From an uncultured Alphaproteobacteria bacterium (GTDB taxonomy: Bacteria; Pseudomonadota; Alphaproteobacteria; HIMB59): 64,000 nucleotides of DNA. The stretch is from contig CACBDV010000002.1 in NCBI GenBank assembly GCA_902538085.1, positions 1-64,000 of the forward strand, given 5' to 3'. The notes beneath the pieces are model-generated. The model had not been told where the DNA came from and ran no database searches. It was given only the letters and a program-made list of their open reading frames with translations. A program made the position numbers and the translations under genes. Below are positions 11,218-20,420 of the stretch, piece by piece (the first letter of the stretch is position 1; each line of letters begins with the position of its first letter).

Positions 11218-11254
11218 ATTATTAATATAGTTAGTGTTACTTACGTTTAAAGTG

Positions 11255-12208
11255 CTAAGTAAGATTTATACATGTTTTTTTATTAAAGACACCAATTTTA
11301 CCTGAAAATACTGACATTTCTTTTTTACTAATATGATGAGTATTAAGTATTTTTATAAAATTCTTTATGTTTTCATCTCTAATTTGTTTTTTTAATGAAT
11401 GACGATATTCATAATAAAATGACTGCACTACAAAAAATTTAAGATTTTCACTCAGATAGTGAAACTTATTAGTGTCAATTTCAAAAATATTATTTCTTTT
11501 TCTATTGAAAAACTTTTTTTGAAGCTGATGTAAATGAAATATTTTAGAGTATTCTAATCTTTCTTTATTAATTTGATTATAGAGTTTTTTTGAATATAAA
11601 AAATTTCTTATTTTGTTTCTCGTATAATTCAATTCTAAGTTAGTTCTATCGTCAAACCATGTAAGTCTATTATGTATGGCATAATTTTTAATTTGTTTTT
11701 TTGTGTATTTCTTTAATGGTCGATGTAATTTGAGACTTTTGTATTTATCTAAAAAAATATTTGATAATCCAGTTGCACCAGATTGTTGGGTTTTTCTCAA
11801 GAAATAGGTTTCATTTAAGTCATCGAGATGGTGGCCTAAAAAAATGTGTTTTATATCTCTTTTTTTTGAAAATTTATATAAGAAATCAAATCTACTAGAC
11901 CTTGATTTTTCTTGAAAACCTTTTGATTTATCTTTTAAAAATAATTTCTTAATGAAAAGATTTTTATCTGCAAAATTATAAACTTTAATAAATTGTTTAA
12001 TTTCATATTTTCCTTCAGATCTTATTTGGTGATCAAAAATTAAATAATATATTTTTTTTTTATTAAAATATTTTGATCTAATTATTGCATCATATAGAAC
12101 AGTACTATCCAAACCACAAGAAATTGAAATCAATATTTTGTCAGTAGCTTTAATATTATTTTGAAGATAATTCTTTACACCATTTGAAAGTGATAATTCT
12201 TCAGTCAA
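11255..12208 (-). CDS. tilS: tRNA(Ile)-lysidine synthase TilS
   Basis: [16 protein letters not shown]-loop variant; [37 protein letters not shown]; between ftsH and ybgF. Confidence 0.88.
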   Translation of the reverse strand: MTEELSLSNGVKNYLQNNIKATDKILISISCGLDSTVLYDAIIRSKYFNKKKIYYLIFDHQIRSEGKYEIKQFIKVYNFADKNLFIKKLFLKDKSKGFQEKSRSSRFDFLYKFSKKRDIKHIFLGHHLDDLNETYFLRKTQQSGATGLSNIFLDKYKSLKLHRPLKKYTKKQIKNYAIHNRLTWFDDRTNLELNYTRNKIRNFLYSKKLYNQINKERLEYSKIFHLHQLQKKFFNRKRNNIFEIDTNKFHYLSENLKFFVVQSFYYEYRHSLKKQIRDENIKNFIKILNTHHISKKEMSVFSGKIGVFNKKTCINLT

Positions 12209-13229
12209 TAATTAAACCACAATCTTTTTCGGATTGGAGAGATTTAGCAGACTCAATTACTTTTTTGCTTTCTAAATAATCATTTGAAAAAATTAGATCT
12301 TCCATAATTAAACATCCATTCTCTTGATCTCCAATACTAAAGAGAGACTTTCCAAGCCAAAAGTAATTTTCAGACCTAAATTTAGAGAATGATGAGAAAT
12401 CTCTGTGTCTTATTCCAAAATATTTTACAGCTTCTATTATTTTATTCTCCATAAAATAAGTCCTGCCAAGGAGATAATAAGTTTCAGCTAGATATTCATC
12501 TTGATCTGTATTTGAATTAATTATCAAAAGTAAACTTTCAATTGCAGACTTGTTATCAAAACTTGCAAAGCTTGTTTTTGCATTTTTTAACTCTAATTCA
12601 ACGTCAACTATTGGCTTATTAAGCTCTATTTCTCTCTCTTCTATCAGTATTTCTAAATCATTAAGCATTGAGGTGTTCACTTCTGAGATAGATTTTATCT
12701 CTATTTCATCTAATTCCTCTTTTTCAAGATCTAATGAAGAAATTGCATCATCAGACTCCTCATTTGGTATTTCTATATTTTTCATTTCATCTCCTTCAAG
12801 ATCAGACAGACTGATTTGTCCTAATAATTGCTCATCCTCTGAGTTCTCTACAATATTTGAGGTGCTTTCTTCTATGTTTAATTGATTAGATGAACTAATA
12901 ATTTTTTTTTTGTCAGAGTCAGATGAAGTGTATAAAGAGTAAAGATTTTTTACATCATCTTTGATATCTGAAATTTGTTTTTCTAATGAAATAATACTTT
13001 TTGAAATCTCATCAGCTAATATTTTTAATTCTTCTAAATCATTTTTTGCATCTGAGTTAGAATTATTAACTAGCGATGACTCATTTTTATAAACAAACTT
13101 TTGAAGATCAATTATGTCATTTTTAATTCTGTCTAATTCTACAGATACTTGGTTGTGATTTTCAGAATAAGATTGGTTACTAAAAAGAATTAGGAAAAAA
13201 ATAACCAAAATTTTGTTTATTTTTTTCAT
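12201..13229 (-). CDS. cpoB: Tol-Pal system protein YbgF/CpoB-like
   Basis: Signal peptide, coiled-coil, C-terminal TPR-like repeat (YLAETYYLLGRTYFMENKIIEAVKYF); adjacent to pal. Confidence 0.75.
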   Translation of the reverse strand: MKKINKILVIFFLILFSNQSYSENHNQVSVELDRIKNDIIDLQKFVYKNESSLVNNSNSDAKNDLEELKILADEISKSIISLEKQISDIKDDVKNLYSLYTSSDSDKKKIISSSNQLNIEESTSNIVENSEDEQLLGQISLSDLEGDEMKNIEIPNEESDDAISSLDLEKEELDEIEIKSISEVNTSMLNDLEILIEEREIELNKPIVDVELELKNAKTSFASFDNKSAIESLLLIINSNTDQDEYLAETYYLLGRTYFMENKIIEAVKYFGIRHRDFSSFSKFRSENYFWLGKSLFSIGDQENGCLIMEDLIFSNDYLESKKVIESAKSLQSEKDCGLIID

Positions 13230-13276
13230 GAAGTTTCAGGTGCTCTTTTAAAAAGAGCACCTTAATGAAATTTTGA

Positions 13277-13771
13277 TTAATTACTTACTAAGGTTACGCC
13301 GCGTCTATTTTGACTGTAAGCAGTTTCATCGGACCCAATAACCTCTGGTCTTTCTTTACCCCAACTTACATATTCCATTCTATTAGTATCAATGCCGGCC
13401 TGAGCTAGATAAGAATAGACAGAAAATGCTCTTTTATCGCCTAGAGCTAAGTTGTACTCACGAGTACCTCTTTCATCTGCATGACCTTCAACAGTTATGT
13501 TAGTGTCAGGGTATTGCATTAACCAAGCTGCCTGTGCGTCAAGTGTTGCTTGAGCATCAACAGTCAGTTCTGAACTATCAAATTCAAAGAACACTCTATC
13601 GCCTACGTTAACTATCAAATCTTCTTGAGTACCAGCTGTGATCTCACCACCAGATGATGAACTAGCACTAGCTGAAGCTGCATCAACATCTCCACCTTGA
13701 TCTGTCTTTGTAGCAGCACATGAAGCAAGGAAAAAGCCCGCAACCATAAGCATAAACAATTTTTTTAACAT
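13277..13771 (-). CDS. pal: Peptidoglycan-associated lipoprotein Pal
   Basis: ORF 13277..13825; probable start MLKKLFMLMVAGFFLASC (lipobox) at 13771. OmpA-like VFFEFDSSELTVDAQATLDAQAAWL...VEGHADERGTREYNLALGDKRA. Confidence 0.95.
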   Translation of the reverse strand: MLKKLFMLMVAGFFLASCAATKTDQGGDVDAASASASSSSGGEITAGTQEDLIVNVGDRVFFEFDSSELTVDAQATLDAQAAWLMQYPDTNITVEGHADERGTREYNLALGDKRAFSVYSYLAQAGIDTNRMEYVSWGKERPEVIGSDETAYSQNRRGVTLVSN

Positions 13772-13895
13772 TATAATAAATCTCCGAATAAATATATTCT
13801 TACTATAGTTTAGGTAAATAAACACTGAATTTTCTGGAAATCAAGACAATTCTTATTTATTTATTCACTGAATTTTGTTGATTTACAATAAATTG

Positions 13896-15215
13896 TTATA
13901 ATAAAGGCGACCAAGCCGGGTCACTTCCATCCCTTGGAGTCGGAATGATTCTTTCATTGTAACCAGTAATATCAATAAAATGTATTGTTACCTCCCCTCC
14001 AGTGCCATCAAGATTTGACCTTTTTTGTCTGTGAAATATTAAATATCTGCCATTTGGGGACCATGCTGGTGACTCTAGGGCAAAATCCCTTACTATAACT
14101 CTTTCATTATTTCCATTTAGGTCCATAACACCTATATGGAAGTTGCCCTGGGTCAACTTTGTAAATGCTATCAAATCGCCTCTTGGAGACCAAACTGGAT
14201 TTCCATACACACCTCTACCTTTTGAAATTCTTTTAATGTTATCTCCATTCTTATCCATAATGAATAATTGGGGACTTCCACCACGATCAGAATTAAAAAC
14301 AATTTTTTCACCATCAGGAGAAAAAGAGGGTGAAGTGTCAATTCCAGAATCGTTTGTTAATCTTGAGCGAGAACGAGTGTTTAAATCCATTAAATATATT
14401 TCTGAATTTGCCGCATTGTTGGGATCTGAAAAAGACATTACTACACTTTGGCTATCTGGTGAAAACCTCGGTGCAAAAGTCATTCCGGGAAAATCTCCAA
14501 CAATTTCTCTTTCACCTGTTTTAAGATTGTAAATATAAACTCTTGGAAGATTATTTTTGTATTCCATATATGTTATTAATTGTTTATTTGGTGCAAAGCG
14601 AGGAGTTAATACCATATTTTTTCCATCTGTTAAAAATTGATGACTATCTATATGTCCATCTTGATCCATGATTGCTAGTCTTTTTACTCTTTGATCAAGC
14701 GGGCCAATTTCGGAAACATAAACAATTCTTGTATCGAAGTAACCTGTCTCACCAGTAATCCTTTCATAAACAATATCGCTTACTGTATGACCCACTCTTC
14801 TTATTAAATTTTCATCAGGTATTGTTAGTTGTAATTTCTCTATCTCTTTTGCATTAAAAACATCATAAAGCCTCATTCTTAGTCTTATACCTTTATCGAT
14901 TTTACTGACATCTGCACTTAATAAAAACTGTGCCTTGATTAATTTCCAGTCTTCAAATCTTGGAACTTTTTCAACTAAATTGTCTGATTGGATGTAAAGG
15001 TCCTCATTCACAGTATAAAAAAGTCCAGAATTAGTAAGATTATTTGAAATAATTTGTCTAAGTGTGTTTCCGTATCTAGCTGTGTCTGAGTCAGCTCCAA
15101 AGATTTGAGTTATAGCTATAGGAGTGGGCTCAACTTTACCTTGTGCAATGGTTACCTCTAATGCAGCGTTTGCATTAAATGAAAAAAACAAAATTATTAG
15201 GATTTTTTTAATCAT
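13896..15215 (-). CDS. tolB: Tol-Pal system beta-propeller protein TolB
   Basis: Signal peptide; repeats PRFSPDSQSVVMSFSD, PSFSPDGEKIVFNSDRGGSPQLFIMD, PVWSPRGDLIAFTK, PAWSPNGRYLIFHR. Confidence 0.96.
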   Translation of the reverse strand: MIKKILIILFFSFNANAALEVTIAQGKVEPTPIAITQIFGADSDTARYGNTLRQIISNNLTNSGLFYTVNEDLYIQSDNLVEKVPRFEDWKLIKAQFLLSADVSKIDKGIRLRMRLYDVFNAKEIEKLQLTIPDENLIRRVGHTVSDIVYERITGETGYFDTRIVYVSEIGPLDQRVKRLAIMDQDGHIDSHQFLTDGKNMVLTPRFAPNKQLITYMEYKNNLPRVYIYNLKTGEREIVGDFPGMTFAPRFSPDSQSVVMSFSDPNNAANSEIYLMDLNTRSRSRLTNDSGIDTSPSFSPDGEKIVFNSDRGGSPQLFIMDKNGDNIKRISKGRGVYGNPVWSPRGDLIAFTKLTQGNFHIGVMDLNGNNERVIVRDFALESPAWSPNGRYLIFHRQKRSNLDGTGGEVTIHFIDITGYNERIIPTPRDGSDPAWSPLL

Positions 15216-15260
15216 AAGAATATTTCTAGCCGATTACTCAACTATTATCTTAAATTTTTA

Positions 15261-16266
15261 TTAATCAAACATCCAGCTGAAATCAAAAGTAAAGTTAATT
15301 TCTTTCCACTGTTCATATTTATCAGCAGGTAATAAAAGAGGGCTACAATCTGGATTATTTACTGCTCTCATTGCAGCTTCAGCAGCAGTTCTAAATGATG
15401 GATCATTTAATTTTTCTTTATTCACTACTTTAGAACTTTTTACAGTTCTGTCAGGGTTAACTTCAATGTATATGACAGGTTTTATTTCTTTTAAATTTGC
15501 GACACCAACATTAAGATTTAAACAGCCATGTAATTGTTGCCTTAACAAATCAATTTCTGAAATAGTCATCGTTGGTCCAACTTTTTCTGTGAAAACCTCC
15601 TCTTGTTTGACTTCAGATGCTTCTTGCTCTTTTTTAAATTCTTTATCTTGATTTTCTAAATCTTTTAGAACAGTACTAACATTAAAAGTTTTCTTTACAG
15701 GCTTTTTCTTGACAACAATCTCGATATCTTTTTTGGGTTCAGGTATTTCTTTAAGTTCAGGTTTTTGTTTTAGTTTGATCTCAAAATCATTTTCTATAGG
15801 TGGCGGTGTCTCCTCTTCTGGTTTTTTTAATTTCAGGTTTTACTTTCTCATCAATAATAAATTCGTTTGTTTTTTCTGAAGAATTATCAACTAATACTTC
15901 TTCATTAGTATCCTGAATTATTGGATCAATTGGCTCTTGAGATGTTATTTCTTTTAATTCTGGTTCAATAGCCTTAGTTTCATTTTGCTTTGTTGTCTCT
16001 TCTTGAAATGTTGGAACAATTTCATTTAACTCTTCAACAAATTCAGGTGCAGCTGTCTCTTCCTCAATAATGAACATTTCAACCGGTAAAATCATTGGAA
16101 TATCACTTATTTTTTTTTCAAAAGTAAAATTTATCATTGGTATCAAAATTAATAGGTGTAATAGAAAAGAAAATATTTGGAAATAAAAATCACTTTTTTT
16201 ATAACTGAAATTTTCAATGAATAAGATTAAATTTCTGAAAGGGTTAAATAGTGAAATAGTAGACAC
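15261..16266 (-). pseudogene. tolA: tolA interrupted by an apparent +1 frameshift at an A7 tract (15822-15828); two ORFs 15787..16266 and 15261..15569
   Basis: N-terminal TM segment + Pro/Glu/Lys-rich stalk in one frame; the rest of the stalk (KKPEEETPPIENDFEIKLKQKPELKEIPEPKKDIEIVVKKKPVKKTFNVSTVLKDLENQ...) and TolA C-domain (IDLLRQQLHGCLNLNVGVANLKEIKPVIYIEVNPDRTV...SFRTAAEAAMRAVNNPDCSPLLLP) in the other. Span is 1006 nt = 335 codons + 1. May still be functional. Confidence 0.85.
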
Positions 16267-16662
16267 TTAACTTGGTTTTTTCGTCACAAGAGCAATTTTT
16301 AAAAAACCAGATGTATTCAGAGCGCCAAGAACCTTCATTACTTCTCCATAATTTATTGTAGTATCAGCTCTTAAAAAAATTCTTATGTCAGTATTTGAGC
16401 CTGCAATAGTTTTAACTTTTAATATTAACTCATCAAAAGGTATTAATTCTTCACCTAAGTAAATTTCATTATTTTTATTAATTGAGATTTCAAGTGGTTC
16501 CTTTTGTGCATCTAAAGAATTAGCCTCAACTTTTGGCAAATTAACTGGAACACCCACAGTTAAGAGTGGAGCTGTGACCATAAACACAATAAGTAAAACC
16601 AACATAACATCAACCATCGGTGTGACATTTATATTAGAAACAGGTCGATGTTTTTTTCTCAT
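16267..16662 (-). CDS. tolR: TolR (ExbD/TolR family)
   Basis: PVSNINVTPMVDVMLVLLIVFMVTAPLLTVGVPVNLPK. Confidence 0.96.
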   Translation of the reverse strand: MRKKHRPVSNINVTPMVDVMLVLLIVFMVTAPLLTVGVPVNLPKVEANSLDAQKEPLEISINKNNEIYLGEELIPFDELILKVKTIAGSNTDIRIFLRADTTINYGEVMKVLGALNTSGFLKIALVTKKPS

Positions 16663-16666
16663 ATAA

Positions 16667-17365
16667 TTATTTAACTTGGCGTGAAATTATATTAACTAAG
16701 TCCTTCCCAAAACTCTCAGCCTCTGACAAATAGTTATCAATTTTAGAAGTTATGAGGTTGTAGTAGGCGGTTGAGGGGATAGCAACGAAAAGACCCAAAG
16801 CTGTTACAAATAAAGCCTCTGCTATACCAGGTGCAACTACAGCGAGATTAGTATTTTGAGCAATAGCTATCGCTTGAAAACTATTCATGATTCCCCAAAC
16901 TGTTCCAAATAATCCTATAAAAGGTGCTACAGATCCAGACGAAGCCAAAAAAGAGAGTCCTTTGTTTAAATTTGTGTCTTCAACAGCAATACTTAAATCA
17001 AGAGAGGTATAAAGTCTTTGAATGAAAGCTGAGTCTATCTTATTTTTTTGAATTCGAGATTTTTCATATTCATTCATTATATTTCTGAATATATTTGAGA
17101 AACTTTCTTGATCAAATTCATCAATTTGTTGGTAAAGCTCATCTAAAGACACACCAGACCAAAAGTGGTTTTCAAATTTTTTTGATATTTTCTTAAGTTT
17201 ATTTATTAACAATATTTTTTGAATGATTGTCTTCCAAGATTGAATTGAAAAAATCACCAACAATATAATTACAAATTTTACAACCCAGTCAGATTTTAGA
17301 AACATTCCCATCATTGAGAAATCTACCGAACCTTCAAGAGATGCTAAGTTAACTACTTCTTCCAT
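16667..17365 (-). CDS. tolQ: TolQ (MotA/TolQ/ExbB proton channel)
   Basis: GLSFLASSGSVAPFIGLFGTVWGIMNSFQAIAIAQNTNLAVVAPGIAEALFVTALGLFVAIPSTAYYN. Confidence 0.97.
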   Translation of the reverse strand: MEEVVNLASLEGSVDFSMMGMFLKSDWVVKFVIILLVIFSIQSWKTIIQKILLINKLKKISKKFENHFWSGVSLDELYQQIDEFDQESFSNIFRNIMNEYEKSRIQKNKIDSAFIQRLYTSLDLSIAVEDTNLNKGLSFLASSGSVAPFIGLFGTVWGIMNSFQAIAIAQNTNLAVVAPGIAEALFVTALGLFVAIPSTAYYNLITSKIDNYLSEAESFGKDLVNIISRQVK

Positions 17366-17368
17366 AAA

Positions 17369-17695
17369 TTACTCTTCATCAATTATCTTTTTATTTTTAA
17401 GCTCTTTGGAAACATTCTCAAAATCATCTGAATGTACCATTATCCAAAAACCAGGTCTATTTTTTTCACATAATGCAATGACTGGGGTCTTTTTTTCCTT
17501 TTCTGCTAAAGATTTTGTGTCATCCCATAATTTAATAGCAGTGTGTTTAGCTCTTAATTTACACTCAATGAATAATTTATCGTGTATTACATCAGAATGA
17601 GTAACTTTTGAATTGATCCCACTAAGGGCATTTCTCATACCTCCAAAAAACTTTGCTACAAGTCTTTCCCTATTTTTCCAAGCTTTATCAGGCAT
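17369..17695 (-). CDS. Small PD-(D/E)XK-like nuclease / candidate Holliday-junction-resolvase-like protein
   Basis: 108 aa; KAWKNRERLVAKFFGGMRNALSG...HSDVIHDKLFIECKLRAKH...KKTPVIALCEKNRPGFWIMVHSDDF matches the D-x(n)-(I/F)E-x-K layout of small phage-type PDDEXK endonucleases. Confidence 0.6.
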   Translation of the reverse strand: MPDKAWKNRERLVAKFFGGMRNALSGINSKVTHSDVIHDKLFIECKLRAKHTAIKLWDDTKSLAEKEKKTPVIALCEKNRPGFWIMVHSDDFENVSKELKNKKIIDEE

Positions 17696-18428
17696 TATGA
17701 GCCTCTAGTAGTTCACTATCAAAATCAAGATTTGAAAAACAATTTTGAACATCATCATTATCTTCTAACTCTTCATTTAATCTAATTAGCTTGTCAAGCT
17801 CTTCCTTTTTTTCAATCTTAACGATTAAATTCGGCTTCCAAATAATATTTGCACTTTCAATTTCAAATTTTTTATCAACTAGTATTTTCTCAAAAGATGG
17901 TAATGCTTCAAAAGAAGAGTAAAGGTATGTTACGTGATCCTCTGTATTATAATCCTCTAAACCATGATCTAGTAAATCCTCCAGTACACTATCATCTATT
18001 TCTTTTTTTATTTGTATCTCTCCTACTTTATTAAAATTAAAGCTTACACTCCCTGTCTCTCCCAAATTCCCCCCATTTTTTGAAAAAATAGATCTAATTT
18101 CTGAAGCTGTTCTATTTTTATTATCTGTTAAGGCCTCAACAATAAAAGCTGTTCCAAATGGGCCATAGCCCTCATAACGAACTTCTACATAATCAGAAGC
18201 GTCAGTATTATTTTTATTGATAGCTCTGTCTACATTATCCTTAGGCATATTTACACTTCGAGCATTTGTTATAGCAAGTCTCAATCTTGGATTGGACTCT
18301 GGGTCAGTTCCTCCAATCTTCACAGCAATTTGAATTTCTCTTCCTATTTTTGCAAATTGTTTTGCTCTTTTTTTATCCTGAGCGCCTTTACGATATTGAA
18401 TATTTTTAAATTTTGAATGTCCTGCCAT
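17688..18428 (-). CDS. yebC: YebC/PmpR family transcriptional/translational regulator
   Basis: MAGHSKFKNIQYRKGAQDKKRAKQFAKIGREIQIAVKIGGTDPESNPRLRLAITNARSVNMPKDNVDRAI. Confidence 0.97.
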   Translation of the reverse strand: MAGHSKFKNIQYRKGAQDKKRAKQFAKIGREIQIAVKIGGTDPESNPRLRLAITNARSVNMPKDNVDRAINKNNTDASDYVEVRYEGYGPFGTAFIVEALTDNKNRTASEIRSIFSKNGGNLGETGSVSFNFNKVGEIQIKKEIDDSVLEDLLDHGLEDYNTEDHVTYLYSSFEALPSFEKILVDKKFEIESANIIWKPNLIVKIEKKEELDKLIRLNEELEDNDDVQNCFSNLDFDSELLEAHNA

Positions 18429-18431
18429 GAG

Positions 18432-19247
18432 CTAAGATAATAAATTACTATCCAAAACGCCACCTATTTGAATAGATTGAATTGAATTCGTGTCTCCCTC
18501 TTTTGTAGTTATGACTGCTCCAGAAATAGTGGCCAATCCATCAGAGGGTTCTAATCTATGTGAGTTCGATCCGGTTCTCATTCTTTTGATAGCGCTTTCT
18601 TTTTTCATACCAATAACAGAATTATAATCTCCTGTCATGCCAATATCAGTTTGAAAACAAGTGCCTTTTTCTAATACCCTAGCGTCTGAGGTTGGAATAT
18701 GAACATGAGTCCCATATATAGCTGTAAATTTTCCATCATAATTTTGAGCTATACCATTTTTTTCAGATGTTACCTCAGCATGTACCTCTAAAAATGAATA
18801 ATCTATTTCATGGTCATTAATTATAGATAAAAGTTGTGTATCAATAGAATTAAAAGGATTACTTAAGGGAAGGTCAATGAATGTTTGACCATGAACTTGG
18901 CTTACCAATATTCTTTTTCCATTTTTATGAGTAAAAATTTTAAACCCCCTACCAGGGGATCCAACTTCGAAATTTAATGGTCTAATGATATTATGATCTG
19001 GGTTTTTATCCATGTATTCTATGATCTCTTTTTGTTTCCAAGCATGATTTCCTAAAGTGATAGCATCAGCACCCCAACTTATGAGCTCTTCGTAAATTTT
19101 TCCTGTAAGTCCATAACCACCAGCTGAATTTTCAGCATTAATTATTGTAAAGCTAATTTTAAATTGATCTTGAATCTTTTTTAAATTTTCTTTTAGAGCT
19201 GTTCTACCTGATCTACCAACAACATCTCCTATCACTAAGAAATTCAT
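18432..19247 (-). CDS. YmdB/TIGR00282-family metallophosphoesterase
   Basis: MNFLVIGDVVGRSGRTAL...INAENSAGGYGLT...DAITLGNHAWKQKEI...LEVHAEVTSEK...AIYGTHVHIPTSDARVL...DIGMTGDYNSVIG. ORF extends to 19274. Confidence 0.93.
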   Translation of the reverse strand: MNFLVIGDVVGRSGRTALKENLKKIQDQFKISFTIINAENSAGGYGLTGKIYEELISWGADAITLGNHAWKQKEIIEYMDKNPDHNIIRPLNFEVGSPGRGFKIFTHKNGKRILVSQVHGQTFIDLPLSNPFNSIDTQLLSIINDHEIDYSFLEVHAEVTSEKNGIAQNYDGKFTAIYGTHVHIPTSDARVLEKGTCFQTDIGMTGDYNSVIGMKKESAIKRMRTGSNSHRLEPSDGLATISGAVITTKEGDTNSIQSIQIGGVLDSNLLS

Positions 19248-19807
19248 AAAGAATAGATTTTTTGTTCTGAACAAATGTAATCTACTTTTTGGTCAAAACT
19301 CTCCTGAAAATTGTAGTTAGTTTTTTGAATTTCAAAAGCAGCTAAAATAGTTTTTAAATTTCTTTTTTTTCTCAATTCATCAATAGTTCTATCAAAAAAA
19401 CCACCTCCATAGCCTACTCTAAAACCTTGTTCATTAAATGCAGAGCATGATGATATAATTATATCAGGATCTAATGTCTTTTCACCCTTGGGTTCCATTA
19501 TACCGCCAAAACCTTTTTCTAAATTAGGACTATGAGGGTTGTATTCAAAGTACTTTAAAGAGGATCCTTTTGAAGTTACTTTGGGAAGTAAACATTTGAT
19601 ATTTTTATTTATTAAATCATTAGAAATTCTCAATACATCAACCTCATTTTTATATGGATAAAATAAGCCAACAGAACTTTTTGGATTAATTTTTTCAATT
19701 AAATCTAATATTTTTGAATTTATTTTATTAGAAAAAATATTTAAATCCGAAGTGCTTAGTTGCATTCTTAGTTCCAAGTGATGTTTTCGAATTTGTTTTT
19801 TATTCAA
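19244..19807 (-). CDS. 5-formyltetrahydrofolate cyclo-ligase
   Basis: Start MNKKQIRKHHLELR; FRVGYGGGFFDRTIDEL motif. Confidence 0.9.
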   Translation of the reverse strand: MNKKQIRKHHLELRMQLSTSDLNIFSNKINSKILDLIEKINPKSSVGLFYPYKNEVDVLRISNDLINKNIKCLLPKVTSKGSSLKYFEYNPHSPNLEKGFGGIMEPKGEKTLDPDIIISSCSAFNEQGFRVGYGGGFFDRTIDELRKKRNLKTILAAFEIQKTNYNFQESFDQKVDYICSEQKIYSL

Positions 19808-20132
19808 TGATTATATTATCATTTAGTTTTTTGAAAATTTGCTCAATGTCAGATTTTAGATGATTATTTTCATTCTGTAATTCTTGAATACGACTCTCAT
19901 AAAATAATTTCTTATTTAAGGAATCTTGTAATATTTTTTCTTTTTTCAAAACATCTTCCATTGATTTAAGATAGGCAATAAGTGTAGATGTTAAAAAAGG
20001 CACATTCTCTTTCTTCTCATCATCTATGAGCTTACTAATTGAGGAAGCGATCTCTTTTACTGTTTCAACATTATCATTGGAGCATTGTATTTTTAGTGGT
20101 CTTCCACCGATTGTTAGAGTTAAATTAACCAT
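19800..20132 (-). CDS. zapA: Cell division protein ZapA
   Basis: LTIGGRPLKIQCSNDNVETVKEIASSISKLIDD then coiled-coil. Confidence 0.85.
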   Translation of the reverse strand: MVNLTLTIGGRPLKIQCSNDNVETVKEIASSISKLIDDEKKENVPFLTSTLIAYLKSMEDVLKKEKILQDSLNKKLFYESRIQELQNENNHLKSDIEQIFKKLNDNIIIE

Positions 20133-20385
20133 CTATATCTATTGAACCCAATAATTCTTCAATTTTATTCGTTGCTTGATCAATAAGTTGAGATTTTTCA
20201 GATAACTCAAGTTTGTTATTTTCTAATTCGCTTACTAATTCTGACTCTCTTCTTTCTAAATATTCTATCTTGGCTTTTAATTCTTGTTTCTCATTTATTA
20301 ATTCTTGATTATTAGTTTTATAACTCTGAAGTTTTGATGCAATTTGCTCGATTTTTTGAAGTATTTGTTGTTGAAATTCGTTCAT
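20125..20385 (-). CDS. Coiled-coil protein encoded upstream of zapA (ZauP-like candidate)
   Basis: 86 aa heptad-rich protein overlapping zapA by 8 nt; positional analogy to Caulobacter ZauP. Confidence 0.55.
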   Translation of the reverse strand: MNEFQQQILQKIEQIASKLQSYKTNNQELINEKQELKAKIEYLERRESELVSELENNKLELSEKSQLIDQATNKIEELLGSIDIDG

Positions 20386-20420
20386 ACATTAATTATTAGT
20401 TATTAAGAAAAGTTATTCCA

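Noticed and set aside
12550-12885. + strand 111-aa Ser-rich ORF
   Set aside because: Antisense of the acidic ybgF coiled-coil.
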